Positions 23,753-32,446 of a stretch of DNA of 46,831 nucleotides are shown piece by piece. The notes below the pieces were generated by a model that was not told where the DNA came from, did not search any database, and saw nothing but the letters and a program-made list of their open reading frames with translations. Numbering within the stretch: position 1 is the stretch's first letter; each line of letters starts with the position of its first letter. The DNA is from Sphingomonadales bacterium (GTDB lineage: Bacteria; Pseudomonadota; Alphaproteobacteria; Sphingomonadales; Sphingomonadaceae). Position numbers and translations under genes: made by a program. The stretch spans positions 1 to 46,831 of the forward strand of contig JACXVD010000018.1 of NCBI GenBank assembly GCA_014763545.1, written 5' to 3'.

Positions 23753-24655
23753 ATGAAGGATTTTGCAGGACGGGTGGCTTTCGTCACCGGCGGGGCGAAC
23801 GGGGTCGGCATCGGGCTGGTGCGCGCACTGCTGGGCGAAGGCTGCAAGGTCGCCATGGCCGATATCCGCCAGGATGCGATCGACCGCGCGCTGGCCGAGA
23901 TCGGCAGCGAGGATGTGATGGGCGTGCAGCTCGACGTTGCCAGCCGTGAAGGTTTCGCCGCCGCACGCGATGCGGTGGAGGCACGCTTCGGCCCGGTCAC
24001 GGCACTGTTCAATAACGCCGGGGTCAATTTGTTCCAGACGATCGAGGAAAGCTCCTACGACGATTGGGACTGGCTGCTCGGGGTCAACCTCCACGGCGTG
24101 ATCAACGGGGTGATGACCTTCGTGCCCCGGATGGTCGAGCTGGGGCAGGGGGGCCATGTCTGCAACACCGCCAGCATGGCCGCCTTCATCGGCAGCCCGG
24201 TGCCGGGCATCTACAACACTACCAAGTTCGCTGTGCGCGGCCTGTCGGAAAGCCTGCGCTGGAGCCTGCTGCAGCACGATATTTCGGTCTCGATGCTCTG
24301 CCCCGGCCTGGTGAAAAGCTATATCTACGCCAGCGACGACATCCGCCCGGATGCGCTCAAGGGCGCGATGAAGCCGGTCGACGAAGCGGCGGTCAAGCGG
24401 CTCGAAGGCCTGCACGAATTCGGCATGGAGCCCGACGAGATCGCGCGCCGCACGATCGAGGCGATCAAGGCGCACCGGTTCTACATCTTCAGCCATCCGG
24501 ACCATAAGGACGAGGTCCGCGCGCTGTGCGACGAGGTGGTCGATGCCTATGTCGATTACCCGCAGGACACGGGTTACGAGCAGCGCGTGGGTTTCGAGAA
24601 GATGCGTCAGGCGCGTGCCGCCGAGCTGCGCCGCAAATGGGACGAGGCGGACTGA
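23753..24655 (+). CDS. Short-chain dehydrogenase/reductase, LigD-like, second of pair
   Basis: A 300-residue SDR with the cofactor motif TGGANGVGIG, NNAG, and the catalytic YNTTKFAV. Its segment YDDWDWLLGVNLHGVINGVM is very like that of Calpha-dehydrogenases LigD/LigN, more so than its neighbour. Both proteins start MKDFAG, so they arose by duplication but have diverged widely. One may act on each stereoisomer of a lignin dimer, as LigD and LigN do (inference). ATG 23753 lies four bases after the first SDR stop, in one operon. Confidence 0.86.
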   Translation: MKDFAGRVAFVTGGANGVGIGLVRALLGEGCKVAMADIRQDAIDRALAEIGSEDVMGVQLDVASREGFAAARDAVEARFGPVTALFNNAGVNLFQTIEESSYDDWDWLLGVNLHGVINGVMTFVPRMVELGQGGHVCNTASMAAFIGSPVPGIYNTTKFAVRGLSESLRWSLLQHDISVSMLCPGLVKSYIYASDDIRPDALKGAMKPVDEAAVKRLEGLHEFGMEPDEIARRTIEAIKAHRFYIFSHPDHKDEVRALCDEVVDAYVDYPQDTGYEQRVGFEKMRQARAAELRRKWDEAD

Positions 24656-24708
24656 TCGCATCGCCGGGTAGTGTGCGGTTCATCGCGGGCGCCCTACAGC
24701 CGTGGGCG

Positions 24709-25095
24709 ATGATTCGCTTTCCTGCCCTGGCGGCTCTGGCCGCATTCGCCCTCGCTGCACCCGTGCTTGCCGCTGCTGCGCCCGCTGGATCCGCGCCCGC
24801 CACGCAGCCGCGGTTCACCATCGAGCAGCAGACGGCGGTGCGCTGTTCGGCGGCCTTCGCCGTCGTCGCGGCGATCCAGCAGCAGGGCGGCGGCACCCAA
24901 TACCCGCCGCTGGCCGAGCGCGGGCGCGAATTCTTCGTGCGCACGGCGGCGCGGCTGATGGACGATACCGGGATGGACCACGACCAGGTGGCGTTGGCGC
25001 TGCAGGGCGAGGCGCAGGCACTGGTCGCCGATCCGGGCAAGCTGGCGGCGGTCATGCCTGCTTGCCTGGTGTTGCTCGATTCGTCGGGAATCTGA
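24709..25095 (+). CDS. Secreted hypothetical protein
   Basis: The 128-residue product begins MIRFPALAALAAFALAAPV, a clear Sec signal peptide with a probable cleavage site near AAA-AP around residue 24. The mature part is about 100 residues, mainly helical, with two cysteines (in VRCSAAF and MPACLVLL). I do not recognise the family with certainty. The frame to 24526 is open further upstream but overlaps the second SDR, so ATG 24709 is preferred. It is 53 bases after the SDR and may or may not be co-transcribed with it. Confidence 0.65.
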   Translation: MIRFPALAALAAFALAAPVLAAAAPAGSAPATQPRFTIEQQTAVRCSAAFAVVAAIQQQGGGTQYPPLAERGREFFVRTAARLMDDTGMDHDQVALALQGEAQALVADPGKLAAVMPACLVLLDSSGI

Positions 25096-25153
25096 TCACT
25101 CCGTCGCGTGGCCATATTTACGCCGCGCCGTGACTGCGGCATGACAGCAGCCC

Positions 25154-25825
25154 ATGTGGCGTCTCTACCAGTTCCCGCTCTGCCCCTTCTCCCGCAAGGT
25201 TCGCCTGCTGCTCAGCGAAAAGGGCGTCGGCTACGAACTGTGGCGCGAGAATCCGTGGGAAGCGAGCGACGAGTTCTGGGGTCTCAACCCTGCCGGTCGC
25301 ACCCCCGTGCTGCATGATGCGGACAAGCGAATCACCCTGTCCGACAGCCGGGCGATCTGCGAATATTTCGAAGAGACGACCGACCAGGCGCCGATGATCG
25401 GCGGCACAGCCACCCAGCGGGCAGAAATCCGGCGGCTGGTCGCCCTGTTCGACGAGAATTTCTTCGGCGATGTCACCCTGCCGTTGCTGCACGAGCGGAT
25501 GAAGAAGCGGCTGGTGCTGCGCCAACCGCCCGACAGCCGCATCCTGCGTGAAGCGATGAAGCTGGCGCATGGCCATCTCGATTATATCGACTGGCTGGTG
25601 GACACGCGCCGCTGGCTGGCCGGCCCGACGATGAGCCTGGCCGATCTTGCCGCCGCCGCCCAGATTTCGGTCGCCGACTATCTTGGTGGCATCGACTGGA
25701 CTGGCCACGAACAAACGCGCGGCTGGTATGCCGTGCTCAAGAGCCGCCCCAGCTTCCGCCCGCTGCTGTCGGAACGGATGGAGGTGATCCAGCCCCCCAG
25801 CCACTATGCGCTGGTCGATGGCTAG
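25154..25825 (+). CDS. fzlA: FtsZ-binding protein FzlA-like (glutathione S-transferase fold)
   Basis: A 223-residue GST-fold protein. N-terminal MWRLYQFPLCPFSRKVRLLL and NPAGRTPVL form the thioredoxin-like half. SRAICEYFEET, HLDYIDWLVDTRRWLAGP, SLADLAAAAQISVADYLG and KSRPSFRPLL match the FzlA group of alphaproteobacteria, and a PPSHY motif near the C-terminus is a further FzlA-like trait. In Caulobacter, FzlA binds FtsZ filaments and helps regulate constriction rather than acting as a normal GST. I infer the same here. It stands alone between a secreted protein and msrB, upstream of PBP1A. A detoxifying GST is the alternative. Confidence 0.8.
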   Translation: MWRLYQFPLCPFSRKVRLLLSEKGVGYELWRENPWEASDEFWGLNPAGRTPVLHDADKRITLSDSRAICEYFEETTDQAPMIGGTATQRAEIRRLVALFDENFFGDVTLPLLHERMKKRLVLRQPPDSRILREAMKLAHGHLDYIDWLVDTRRWLAGPTMSLADLAAAAQISVADYLGGIDWTGHEQTRGWYAVLKSRPSFRPLLSERMEVIQPPSHYALVDG

Positions 25826-25876
25826 CTTGAGGCCAGGCCGACACTTCCCATATTGGGCGGGCAGAGGAGTTTGCCC

Positions 25877-26284
25877 ATGACCGACCCCCACAAGACCGAC
25901 CTGAGCGACGAGGAATGGCGCGCCAAGCTGACGCCCGAACAGTACCATGTGCTGCGCCAGGCGGGCACCGAGCGTGCCTTTACCGGGCAATATGACAAGC
26001 ATTACGAGCCCGGCGAATATCGCTGCGCCGGATGCGGCGCACCGCTGTTCGAAAGCGATGCGAAATACAACAGCGGTTGCGGCTGGCCCGCCTTCACCCG
26101 CCCGAGCGAGGGCGACGCGGTCGAAGAACGGCGCGACACCTCTTACGGCATGATCCGCACCGAAGTGCTCTGCAGCAATTGCGGCGGGCATCTGGGCCAT
26201 GTGTTCCCCGACGGGCCGCGCGACCAGGGCGGGCTGCGCTATTGCATCAACAGCGCCTCGCTGGACTTCGAACCGGGCGAATGA
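25877..26284 (+). CDS. msrB: Peptide-methionine (R)-S-oxide reductase MsrB
   Basis: A 135-residue MsrB that reduces the R isomer of methionine sulfoxide in proteins. The zinc site is formed by C50/C53 (RCAGCG) and C99/C102 ([10 protein letters not shown]). The catalytic cysteine is C123 in RYCINSASL, and GCGWPAFT at 68-74 is conserved. ATG 25877 has GAGGAG upstream. There is no signal peptide, so it is cytoplasmic. The S-isomer enzyme MsrA is encoded separately at 42996. Confidence 0.96.
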   Translation: MTDPHKTDLSDEEWRAKLTPEQYHVLRQAGTERAFTGQYDKHYEPGEYRCAGCGAPLFESDAKYNSGCGWPAFTRPSEGDAVEERRDTSYGMIRTEVLCSNCGGHLGHVFPDGPRDQGGLRYCINSASLDFEPGE

Positions 26285-26421
26285 CCGCATCGCAAGCCGC
26301 TCCGGGCGCATAGTTGTGGCAAGTGCGCGCTTGCCCGTTCACGCGGCGTTACGGATCGCCTATGCACCGTGATCTGCTGGTGGGGCCGCTGTGCGGTCGA
26401 CGGGAAAGTGGTTCGTACTAG

Positions 26422-28608
26422 ATGGCTAAACGGGGGAGCAGGCGCGAGGGCGCCAAGCGCCGCACACAACCCGGAAAACAGCGTGGCCCGGTGGCGCGCT
26501 GGCTACGCCGGATATTGATCTGGGGCGGCGCGCTGGCGCTGCTGGGCGCGCTGTTCCTGGGCGTCGCGGTGGCTTTTGCCGCCCGTTCGCTGCCGAGTTT
26601 CCATGAACTCAAGGAAACCCAGACCGGGCAGACGATCGTCGTGCATGCCCGCGACGGGACCGAAATCGTGGAACTGGGGCCGAGCTACGGCAAGTGGATC
26701 CCGTCCGACCAGATCCCGCAGGTGATGAAGGATGCGATGGTCTCGGTCGAGGATCGCCGCTTCTATTCGCACCCAGGCGTCGATCCCTGGGGCCTGGCGC
26801 GTGCGCTCTATGTGTCGGCGACGGGCGAAAAGCGCATTTCCGCGACCTCCACGATTACCCAGCAGCTCGCTCGCAACGTGTTCCTCAATTCGAACCGTTC
26901 GCTCGACCGCAAGCTGCGCGAAGGGGTGCTGTCGCTGGCGCTGGAGTGGAAATTCTCGAAGGATCAGATCCTCGAGCTTTACCTCAACAAGGTCTATTTC
27001 GGCGGCGGCGCCTATGGCATCGATTCCGCCAGCCGCAAGTTCTTCAGCCACCCGGCGACCGACCTGACCACGGCAGAAGCGGCGATCATCGCCGGGCTGG
27101 TCAAGGCGCCCAGCCGTTATTCGCCGACCGCCGATGTCGATGCGGCGGTCAAGCGCGCCAATGTCGTACTGTCGCTGATGCGCGAACAGGGGCGGATTTC
27201 GCCCGACGCGGCGGATGTCGATGTTTCGGCGGTCAAGCTGAAGGAAGATACGGCGCAGAATTCGGTGCGCTATTTCACCGATTGGGCGCTGCCGCAGCTC
27301 GATATCCTGCTGCCCGAGAACACCACCGAGCCGATCGACGTCTGGACCACGATCGACATCGGCATGCAGCGTGCGGCGACCGCGGCGATCAAGGCCAATG
27401 CCCCCAAGGGGGCGCAGGGCGCGCTGGTCGCGCTCGACCGCGACGGGGCGGTGCTGGCGCTGGTGGGGGGCACGGATTACGTCACCTCCAACTACAACCG
27501 CGCGACCGAGGCGATGCGCCAGCCGGGATCGGCATGGAAGCTGTTCGTCTATCTCGCCGCGCTCGAAGCGGGCTACACGCCCGACGACCGGGTCAACGAT
27601 ACGCCGGTGACGATCAACGGCTGGAGCCCGCGCAATTCGGGCGGCAGCTATGCGGGCGAAATCGACGTGCGCACCGCCTTTGCCTATTCGAAGAACACGG
27701 TGGCCGCGCAGCTGGGCAACGAAGTGGGCTTCGGCACCGTCGCCTCCATGGCGCGCCGCTTCGGCATTACCACCCCGATCCAGACCTTCCCCTCGATGGT
27801 GCTGGGCAGTTCCGAAGTGCGCGTGATCGACATGGCCCGCGCCTTCGCGGCGGTTTCGGCCAAGGGCTATTCGGTCGAACCCTATGGCATCACCAAGGTA
27901 ACCGCGGCCGACGGCAAGGTGCTCTACCAGCATGAGGATCCGCGCCCGGTGAAGCTGGTGCCCGATTATGTGGCTGCGGGGATGACCGACCTGCTGCAGA
28001 CCGCGGTCAACACCGGCACCGGCCGTGCGGCCCAGATCGGCCGCCCGGTGGCAGGCAAGACCGGCACGACGTCGTCCAACAAGGACGGCTGGTTCGTCGG
28101 CTTTTCCAGCGGGATCACCACCGCCGTGTGGATGGGCCGCGACGATGCCAAGCCGGTTTCCGGCCTGTCGGGCGGGCATGCGCCGGCGCGCGCTTTCTCC
28201 GCCTTCATGACCTATGCGGTGAAGGATCGCCCGGTCGAACAATTCGACACCGAGCTCAAGCTGCCGGAATGGCAGCTCGAACCGGACGATGAGTATTACT
28301 ACGGCGATCCGAACGAGTATTATTACATCGACGAGCAGGGCAATCTGGTCGAACCCGGCCGGCGCCAGCCGGAAGATCCCGGCTTCCCGGTGGAGGGCGA
28401 ACAGCCTGCAGCGCCTGCACCGACAGGACCCGGCCAGCCGCAGCCGGGGGCGACGCCGCGCGTCACGCGAAGCGGCAATCCGGCGGACGGCAACCAGGCG
28501 GCGAGCGACGATTTCCTCGACCGGGCAACCGGCAAGAACGCAGCCCCGGCGCCGCGCCCCGCGCCTTCGCGCAGCCCGGCGCCGTCGGGCGGCTCGCTCA
28601 ACAATTGA
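26422..28608 (+). CDS. Class A penicillin-binding protein 1A-like
   Basis: A 728-residue bifunctional peptidoglycan synthase anchored in the inner membrane. It has a basic cytoplasmic tail and one transmembrane helix (about 30-54). The GT51 glycosyltransferase follows, with the catalytic E110 in SVEDRRFYSHPGVD. The transpeptidase motifs are S370-A-W-K373, S423-K-N425 and K546-T-G. The C-terminus after about residue 620 is an acidic tyrosine-rich stretch (DDEYYYGDPNEYYYIDEQ) followed by a Pro/Ala/Gly-rich tail, probably disordered and periplasmic. ATG 26422 follows a TAG-rich spacer without a strong ribosome site. The gene is monocistronic, ending at a strong hairpin. The exact paralogue name is uncertain. 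Confidence 0.92.
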   Translation: MAKRGSRREGAKRRTQPGKQRGPVARWLRRILIWGGALALLGALFLGVAVAFAARSLPSFHELKETQTGQTIVVHARDGTEIVELGPSYGKWIPSDQIPQVMKDAMVSVEDRRFYSHPGVDPWGLARALYVSATGEKRISATSTITQQLARNVFLNSNRSLDRKLREGVLSLALEWKFSKDQILELYLNKVYFGGGAYGIDSASRKFFSHPATDLTTAEAAIIAGLVKAPSRYSPTADVDAAVKRANVVLSLMREQGRISPDAADVDVSAVKLKEDTAQNSVRYFTDWALPQLDILLPENTTEPIDVWTTIDIGMQRAATAAIKANAPKGAQGALVALDRDGAVLALVGGTDYVTSNYNRATEAMRQPGSAWKLFVYLAALEAGYTPDDRVNDTPVTINGWSPRNSGGSYAGEIDVRTAFAYSKNTVAAQLGNEVGFGTVASMARRFGITTPIQTFPSMVLGSSEVRVIDMARAFAAVSAKGYSVEPYGITKVTAADGKVLYQHEDPRPVKLVPDYVAAGMTDLLQTAVNTGTGRAAQIGRPVAGKTGTTSSNKDGWFVGFSSGITTAVWMGRDDAKPVSGLSGGHAPARAFSAFMTYAVKDRPVEQFDTELKLPEWQLEPDDEYYYGDPNEYYYIDEQGNLVEPGRRQPEDPGFPVEGEQPAAPAPTGPGQPQPGATPRVTRSGNPADGNQAASDDFLDRATGKNAAPAPRPAPSRSPAPSGGSLNN

Positions 28609-28626
28609 ACCTGCCGCCAATGTGAA

Positions 28627-28658
28627 AGGGGCCCCCGCCGCTTGCGGCAGGGGCCCCT
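28627..28658. terminator. Strong bidirectional hairpin between PBP1A and DegP
   Basis: AGGGGCCCC (28627-28635) pairs with GGGGCCCCT (28650-28658), extended inward by GCCG/CGGC after one mismatch, around a 4-base loop. It lies between two convergent genes and has no long T-run, so it may stop transcription from both sides partly by stem stability. Confidence 0.75.
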
Positions 28659-28680
28659 GTTCGATGCAGTTCTGTTCAGG

Positions 28681-28706
28681 CCGATACGATCAGCCGATAC
28701 GATCAG
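28681..28706. repeat. Tandem 13-bp duplication at the degP stop codon
   Basis: CCGATACGATCAG occurs twice head to tail (28681-28693, 28694-28706). The second copy contains the degP stop codon (28703-28705, minus strand), so the first duplicates the end of the gene beyond its stop. Confidence 0.9.
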
Positions 28707-30223
28707 CGGATGCGGATCGGCACGAATTGCGGCGGGATACCCCGACGCTGGACCCGCAGCAGCACCGCCGTGCGCCCATCCGCCTTCGCCTGCTTGACGA
28801 TGTTTTCCAGCGTGGCGATGTCGCCCACCGGCTTGTTGTTGGCCGACAGGATGATGTCGCCACGCTTCAGCCCCTTGCGTCCGGCATCCGAACCCGGATC
28901 GACCAGGCCGACCACCAGCCCCGGCACGCCCGGATCGGCGCCCAGCTGGCGCGCGATCTGCGGGGTCAGCGGCAGCGTCTGCAGGCCGAGGCTTTCGGGT
29001 ACCAGCCCGCTGCCCTGACCGCCTTCGTCCGGCGAGGGATCGGCATCGGGATCGAATTGCTGGGCGAGCGCGAGCTGCTCCTCGCTCGGCCGCTTGGCGA
29101 CCTGCACGGTCACATTGCGCTTCTGCCCGTCGCGATAGATTTCCATCGGAATGCGGGTGCCGGGCGGAATATTGGCGATCAGGTAGGACAGCGACTGATC
29201 CTGCGTCACATCCTTGCCATTGACCTTCAGCACCACGTCGCCTGCACGAATGCCCGCCTTGTCGGCGGCACCATCGGGTTCCACCGCCTGGATGAATTCG
29301 CCGTGGTTCTTCTCGATCCCGATCGAGGCGGCGAGATCTTCGTCCACCGGCTGGATACGCACACCGAGGTAGCCACGTTCGATCTCGACACCGTTGCGCA
29401 GCTTGTCGACGATCGGCGCAGCAACATCGGCGGGAATCGCAAAGCCGATCCCCACGCTGCCGCCGGTGGGCGAGAAGATTGCGTTGTTGATGCCGATGAC
29501 ATTGCCCTGCATGTCGAACAGCGGGCCGCCCGAATTGCCGCGGTTGATGCTGGCGTCGGTCTGGATGTAGCGGTCATATGCGCCGCCGCCGGTGTTGCGA
29601 TAAACCGCCGAGACGATCCCGCTGGTCACCGTACCGCCAAGGCCGAAGGGGTTGCCGATCGCAATCACCCAGTCGCCGACGCGAGTGTGCGCCGAATCGC
29701 CGAACTTGACGAACGGGAACGGCTTGGCCCCCGTGATCTTGAGCACGGCGAGGTCGGACGCGGCATCGTTGCCCACCAGCTTGGCCGGATATTCGGTGCC
29801 ATCGGGCGTGGTCACGGTGATCTGTTCGATCGTGCCGTTGTTCGCCGGGCTGATGACGTGATTGTTGGTCACGATATAGCCGTCGGCCGAGATGATGAAG
29901 CCCGAGCCGAGCGACTGCGCTTCCTGCGTCTGCGGCTGGCCGCCACGCTGGCCGAACAAATCGGCAAAGGGCGTGCCCGCCAGCGGATTGGCAGCCACCT
30001 GAATGCGCTGGGTGGTGGAGATATTGACCACCGCCGGGGCAAGCTGTTCGGTCAGGTCGGCGAAGCTTTCGGGCGCGCCCTGGCGCGGCACGACGCGGGC
30101 CATCTGGCTGTCGTCGTTCTGCGCCACCTGCGCGCCGGCGGGATAGCCGGTGACGAGGGACAGGGCTGCGCCGCCCACCAGCAGCGCCGAGGTAAATCCA
30201 TATGCGTATCGCACGGGCTTCAC
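28703..30223 (-). CDS. DegP/DegQ (HtrA)-family periplasmic serine protease
   Basis: A 506-residue trypsin-like protease with two PDZ domains that degrades or chaperones misfolded envelope proteins. The N-terminal hydrophobic segment (TSALLVGGAALSLVTG) ends near AGAQ, a likely signal peptide. The triad is H122 (TNNHVIS), D157 (ASDLAVLKI) and S231 (GNSGGPLF). PDZ1 begins near GYLGVRIQPV and PDZ2 near 400 (GLQTLPLTPQIARQL), separated by an acidic linker. It starts with GTG. It is followed on the chromosome by hflC and hflK on the same strand, upstream in transcription order, which fits a membrane quality-control cluster. Confidence 0.93.
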   Translation of the reverse strand: MKPVRYAYGFTSALLVGGAALSLVTGYPAGAQVAQNDDSQMARVVPRQGAPESFADLTEQLAPAVVNISTTQRIQVAANPLAGTPFADLFGQRGGQPQTQEAQSLGSGFIISADGYIVTNNHVISPANNGTIEQITVTTPDGTEYPAKLVGNDAASDLAVLKITGAKPFPFVKFGDSAHTRVGDWVIAIGNPFGLGGTVTSGIVSAVYRNTGGGAYDRYIQTDASINRGNSGGPLFDMQGNVIGINNAIFSPTGGSVGIGFAIPADVAAPIVDKLRNGVEIERGYLGVRIQPVDEDLAASIGIEKNHGEFIQAVEPDGAADKAGIRAGDVVLKVNGKDVTQDQSLSYLIANIPPGTRIPMEIYRDGQKRNVTVQVAKRPSEEQLALAQQFDPDADPSPDEGGQGSGLVPESLGLQTLPLTPQIARQLGADPGVPGLVVGLVDPGSDAGRKGLKRGDIILSANNKPVGDIATLENIVKQAKADGRTAVLLRVQRRGIPPQFVPIRIR

Positions 30224-30331
30224 GTCCTTTGGTTCCTTTTCATCTCCGTCGGCGCCGCGAAGGGCACCCTCTTCCCCGGCCGGGAATCTCTCAAACGGTC
30301 CTGAACCCGCGTTGAACGACAGGCGTAAACG

Positions 30332-31177
30332 TCACCGTTTTCCGCGGAATTGCCGCAGATATTCGTTGTCGGGCGACAGGATGATGCTGCTCTGTGCGCC
30401 GCCTTCGGCAAAGGTCGATTCATAGCTCTGCATCGCCCGGTAGAAATCGTAGAATTCCGGGTCCTTGTTAAACGCCTCGGCATAGATCTTCGCCGCGGTG
30501 GCATCCGCTTCGGCGCGGATGATGCGCGCGTCGCGATCGCCCTGGGCGCGGATGGTCAGCGATTCCTGCTTGCGTGCGGTGCGCATCCGCTCGAACGCGG
30601 ATTGCAGCGGGGTGCCGTCGGGCAAATCGGCGCGCTTGATCCGCACGTCGAGCACCTGTGCACCATATTTGCGCGCCTGCTGGTCCAGCAGGTTGCGGAT
30701 ATTGGCCATGGTAGTGCCGCGTTCGGCAGTCAGCAGCGACGCGAAGCTGCGGCGCCCGAGCTCCTGCCGGACCACCGAGCTGAGGATCGGGGCCAGCTGG
30801 GTTTCGAGATTGCCGACCGTCCCTGCGCTCTGCACCAGCTTGACCGGGTCGATGATGCGATAGCGCGCATAGGCATCGACATTGAGCCGCAACTGGTCGG
30901 TCGAGAGAACCTGCTGCGGTTCCATGTCGAGGTTGAGCACCTGCCGGTCGACGAACTGCACCCGCTCGTAGACGGGGATGCGGAACACGATCCCCGCGCC
31001 GGTCGAGCCATAGGGCTGGTCGGGCCGATACTGGTTGGCCACCCGGTTGGGCTTGCCGCCTGCGATGATCACCGCCTGCTGCGTTTCGGGGACGAAGACC
31101 GCGCTCGACAGCAGCGCGACCAGCGCCAGCGCCACGGCGACCAGCGATCCTTTATGGTTCTGCCAGAGGTTTTCCAT
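30332..31177 (-). CDS. hflC: HflC, SPFH-domain membrane protein
   Basis: A 281-residue prohibitin-like protein with one N-terminal membrane helix (SLVAVALALVALLSSAVFV) and a large periplasmic SPFH domain, including YRIIDPVKLV and IRAEADATAAKIYAEAFNKD, the typical HflC C-terminal helix. HflC and HflK form a cage that regulates the FtsH protease. ATG 31177 lies two bases after the hflK stop, so the two are translated together. The longer frame extending to 31987 is shadow sequence inside hflK. Confidence 0.94.
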   Translation of the reverse strand: MENLWQNHKGSLVAVALALVALLSSAVFVPETQQAVIIAGGKPNRVANQYRPDQPYGSTGAGIVFRIPVYERVQFVDRQVLNLDMEPQQVLSTDQLRLNVDAYARYRIIDPVKLVQSAGTVGNLETQLAPILSSVVRQELGRRSFASLLTAERGTTMANIRNLLDQQARKYGAQVLDVRIKRADLPDGTPLQSAFERMRTARKQESLTIRAQGDRDARIIRAEADATAAKIYAEAFNKDPEFYDFYRAMQSYESTFAEGGAQSSIILSPDNEYLRQFRGKR

Positions 31178-31179
31178 GG

Positions 31180-32373
31180 TCACTTGCCCTCCACGATGAT
31201 CTGCGGCTGGGCGTCGGCCCGCTTCTTCACTTCGGGCAGCGGCAGGTAAGGCGTCACGCCCGGCGCCTCGATCACGGTCTTGTCGGTCTGGCGCAACACG
31301 CGTTCCATCGTCTCGTAATACATGCGCCGCCGGGTCACTTCGGGGGCGAGCTTGTACTGGGCATAGACCTTGTCGAAGGCTGCCGCGTCGCCTTCGGCGC
31401 GGGCGAGCACCTGCTGTGCGGTCGCTTCGGCCTGGTTGCGGTAGCTTTCGGCATCCTGCTGCGCGGCGGACACTTCCTTGAAGGCGTCCTCCACTTCCTT
31501 GGGCGGGTCGGTCTTGCGGATCTGCACGCCCTGCACCTGGATGCCCGACTTGTAGGCGTCGAGCACCGCCTGCATGCGTTGGAGCACGCTCGCCTCGATC
31601 GAAGCGCGGCCCGCGCCCGACAGCACGCGGTTGAGCGTTTCCTCGGCGACCGAGGCACGCATCGCCGCTTCGGCGACTTCGCGCACGGTCTGCTGCGGAT
31701 CGACCAGCTGGTAGCGGTACTGCTTCAGATCCTTGATGTTCCAGCGCACGATGTAGGACAGGTCGACCAGGTTCTGGTCGCCGGTCAGCATCAGCTTCTG
31801 TTCGGTCCCGTCGGGGATCGTCTCGATGTTGAATTCGCTGACATTCTCGACGCTGACCGACTGGATCGGCCAAGGCAGGGTGAAATTGATGCCCGGCGAC
31901 AGGGTGCGCGAATATTTGCCGCCCAGCCAGCTGACGATCCCCTGTTCCTTGGTCTCGACCTGGTGGACCGAGGTGAGCATCAGCCACACGCCGACGATCG
32001 CCATCACCGCCAGCGGGAACCAGCTGCCCCCGTCGGGCCGGCGCGGCAGCTGGAAGCCGGGACCACCCGGGCCACCGCCGGAACGGCGAGGGCCGCCGGG
32101 GCGGCGCTGCTTGAACAAATCTTCGATCGTGGCGCTGCGGCGACCGTCATCCCCGCCGGGCAGCCACGGGTTGCGCGGCCCCTTGGGCGCATCGCCATTG
32201 CCAGCGCCGGAGGGAGCGCCGTCACTGTCGCCAGCGTCGCCCGGGACGCCATCGCCCGCGCCGCCCTGGGCGGCACCGCCGTCCGATGCCCCGCTCGTAC
32301 CCTTGCCCCACGGGCTTTTGCCGCCGGCCATCGCCAGGGTCGCCCGCTCTTTCCAACCGTCCACGAATGTCAT
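31180..32373 (-). CDS. hflK: HflK, SPFH-domain membrane protein
   Basis: The 397-residue partner of HflC. A long Gly/Asp/Pro-rich cytoplasmic N-terminus (about 1-115) carries NPWLPGGDDGRR. One membrane helix (WFPLAVMAIVGVWLMLTSVH) follows, then the SPFH domain with YIVRWNIKDLKQYRYQL and NRVLSGAGRASIEA. I chose ATG 32373 (with AAGG five bases upstream) because it gives a normal length; ATG 32331 is possible. Divergent from mrp across a 73-base promoter region. Confidence 0.93.
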   Translation of the reverse strand: MTFVDGWKERATLAMAGGKSPWGKGTSGASDGGAAQGGAGDGVPGDAGDSDGAPSGAGNGDAPKGPRNPWLPGGDDGRRSATIEDLFKQRRPGGPRRSGGGPGGPGFQLPRRPDGGSWFPLAVMAIVGVWLMLTSVHQVETKEQGIVSWLGGKYSRTLSPGINFTLPWPIQSVSVENVSEFNIETIPDGTEQKLMLTGDQNLVDLSYIVRWNIKDLKQYRYQLVDPQQTVREVAEAAMRASVAEETLNRVLSGAGRASIEASVLQRMQAVLDAYKSGIQVQGVQIRKTDPPKEVEDAFKEVSAAQQDAESYRNQAEATAQQVLARAEGDAAAFDKVYAQYKLAPEVTRRRMYYETMERVLRQTDKTVIEAPGVTPYLPLPEVKKRADAQPQIIVEGK

Positions 32374-32446
32374 GCAACCTTTATAGGGGCGGCTTCGCGG
32401 AAAAACAGGGGTTGCCCCGGCGAATTTGGTGCTAGGGACCGGCGCG

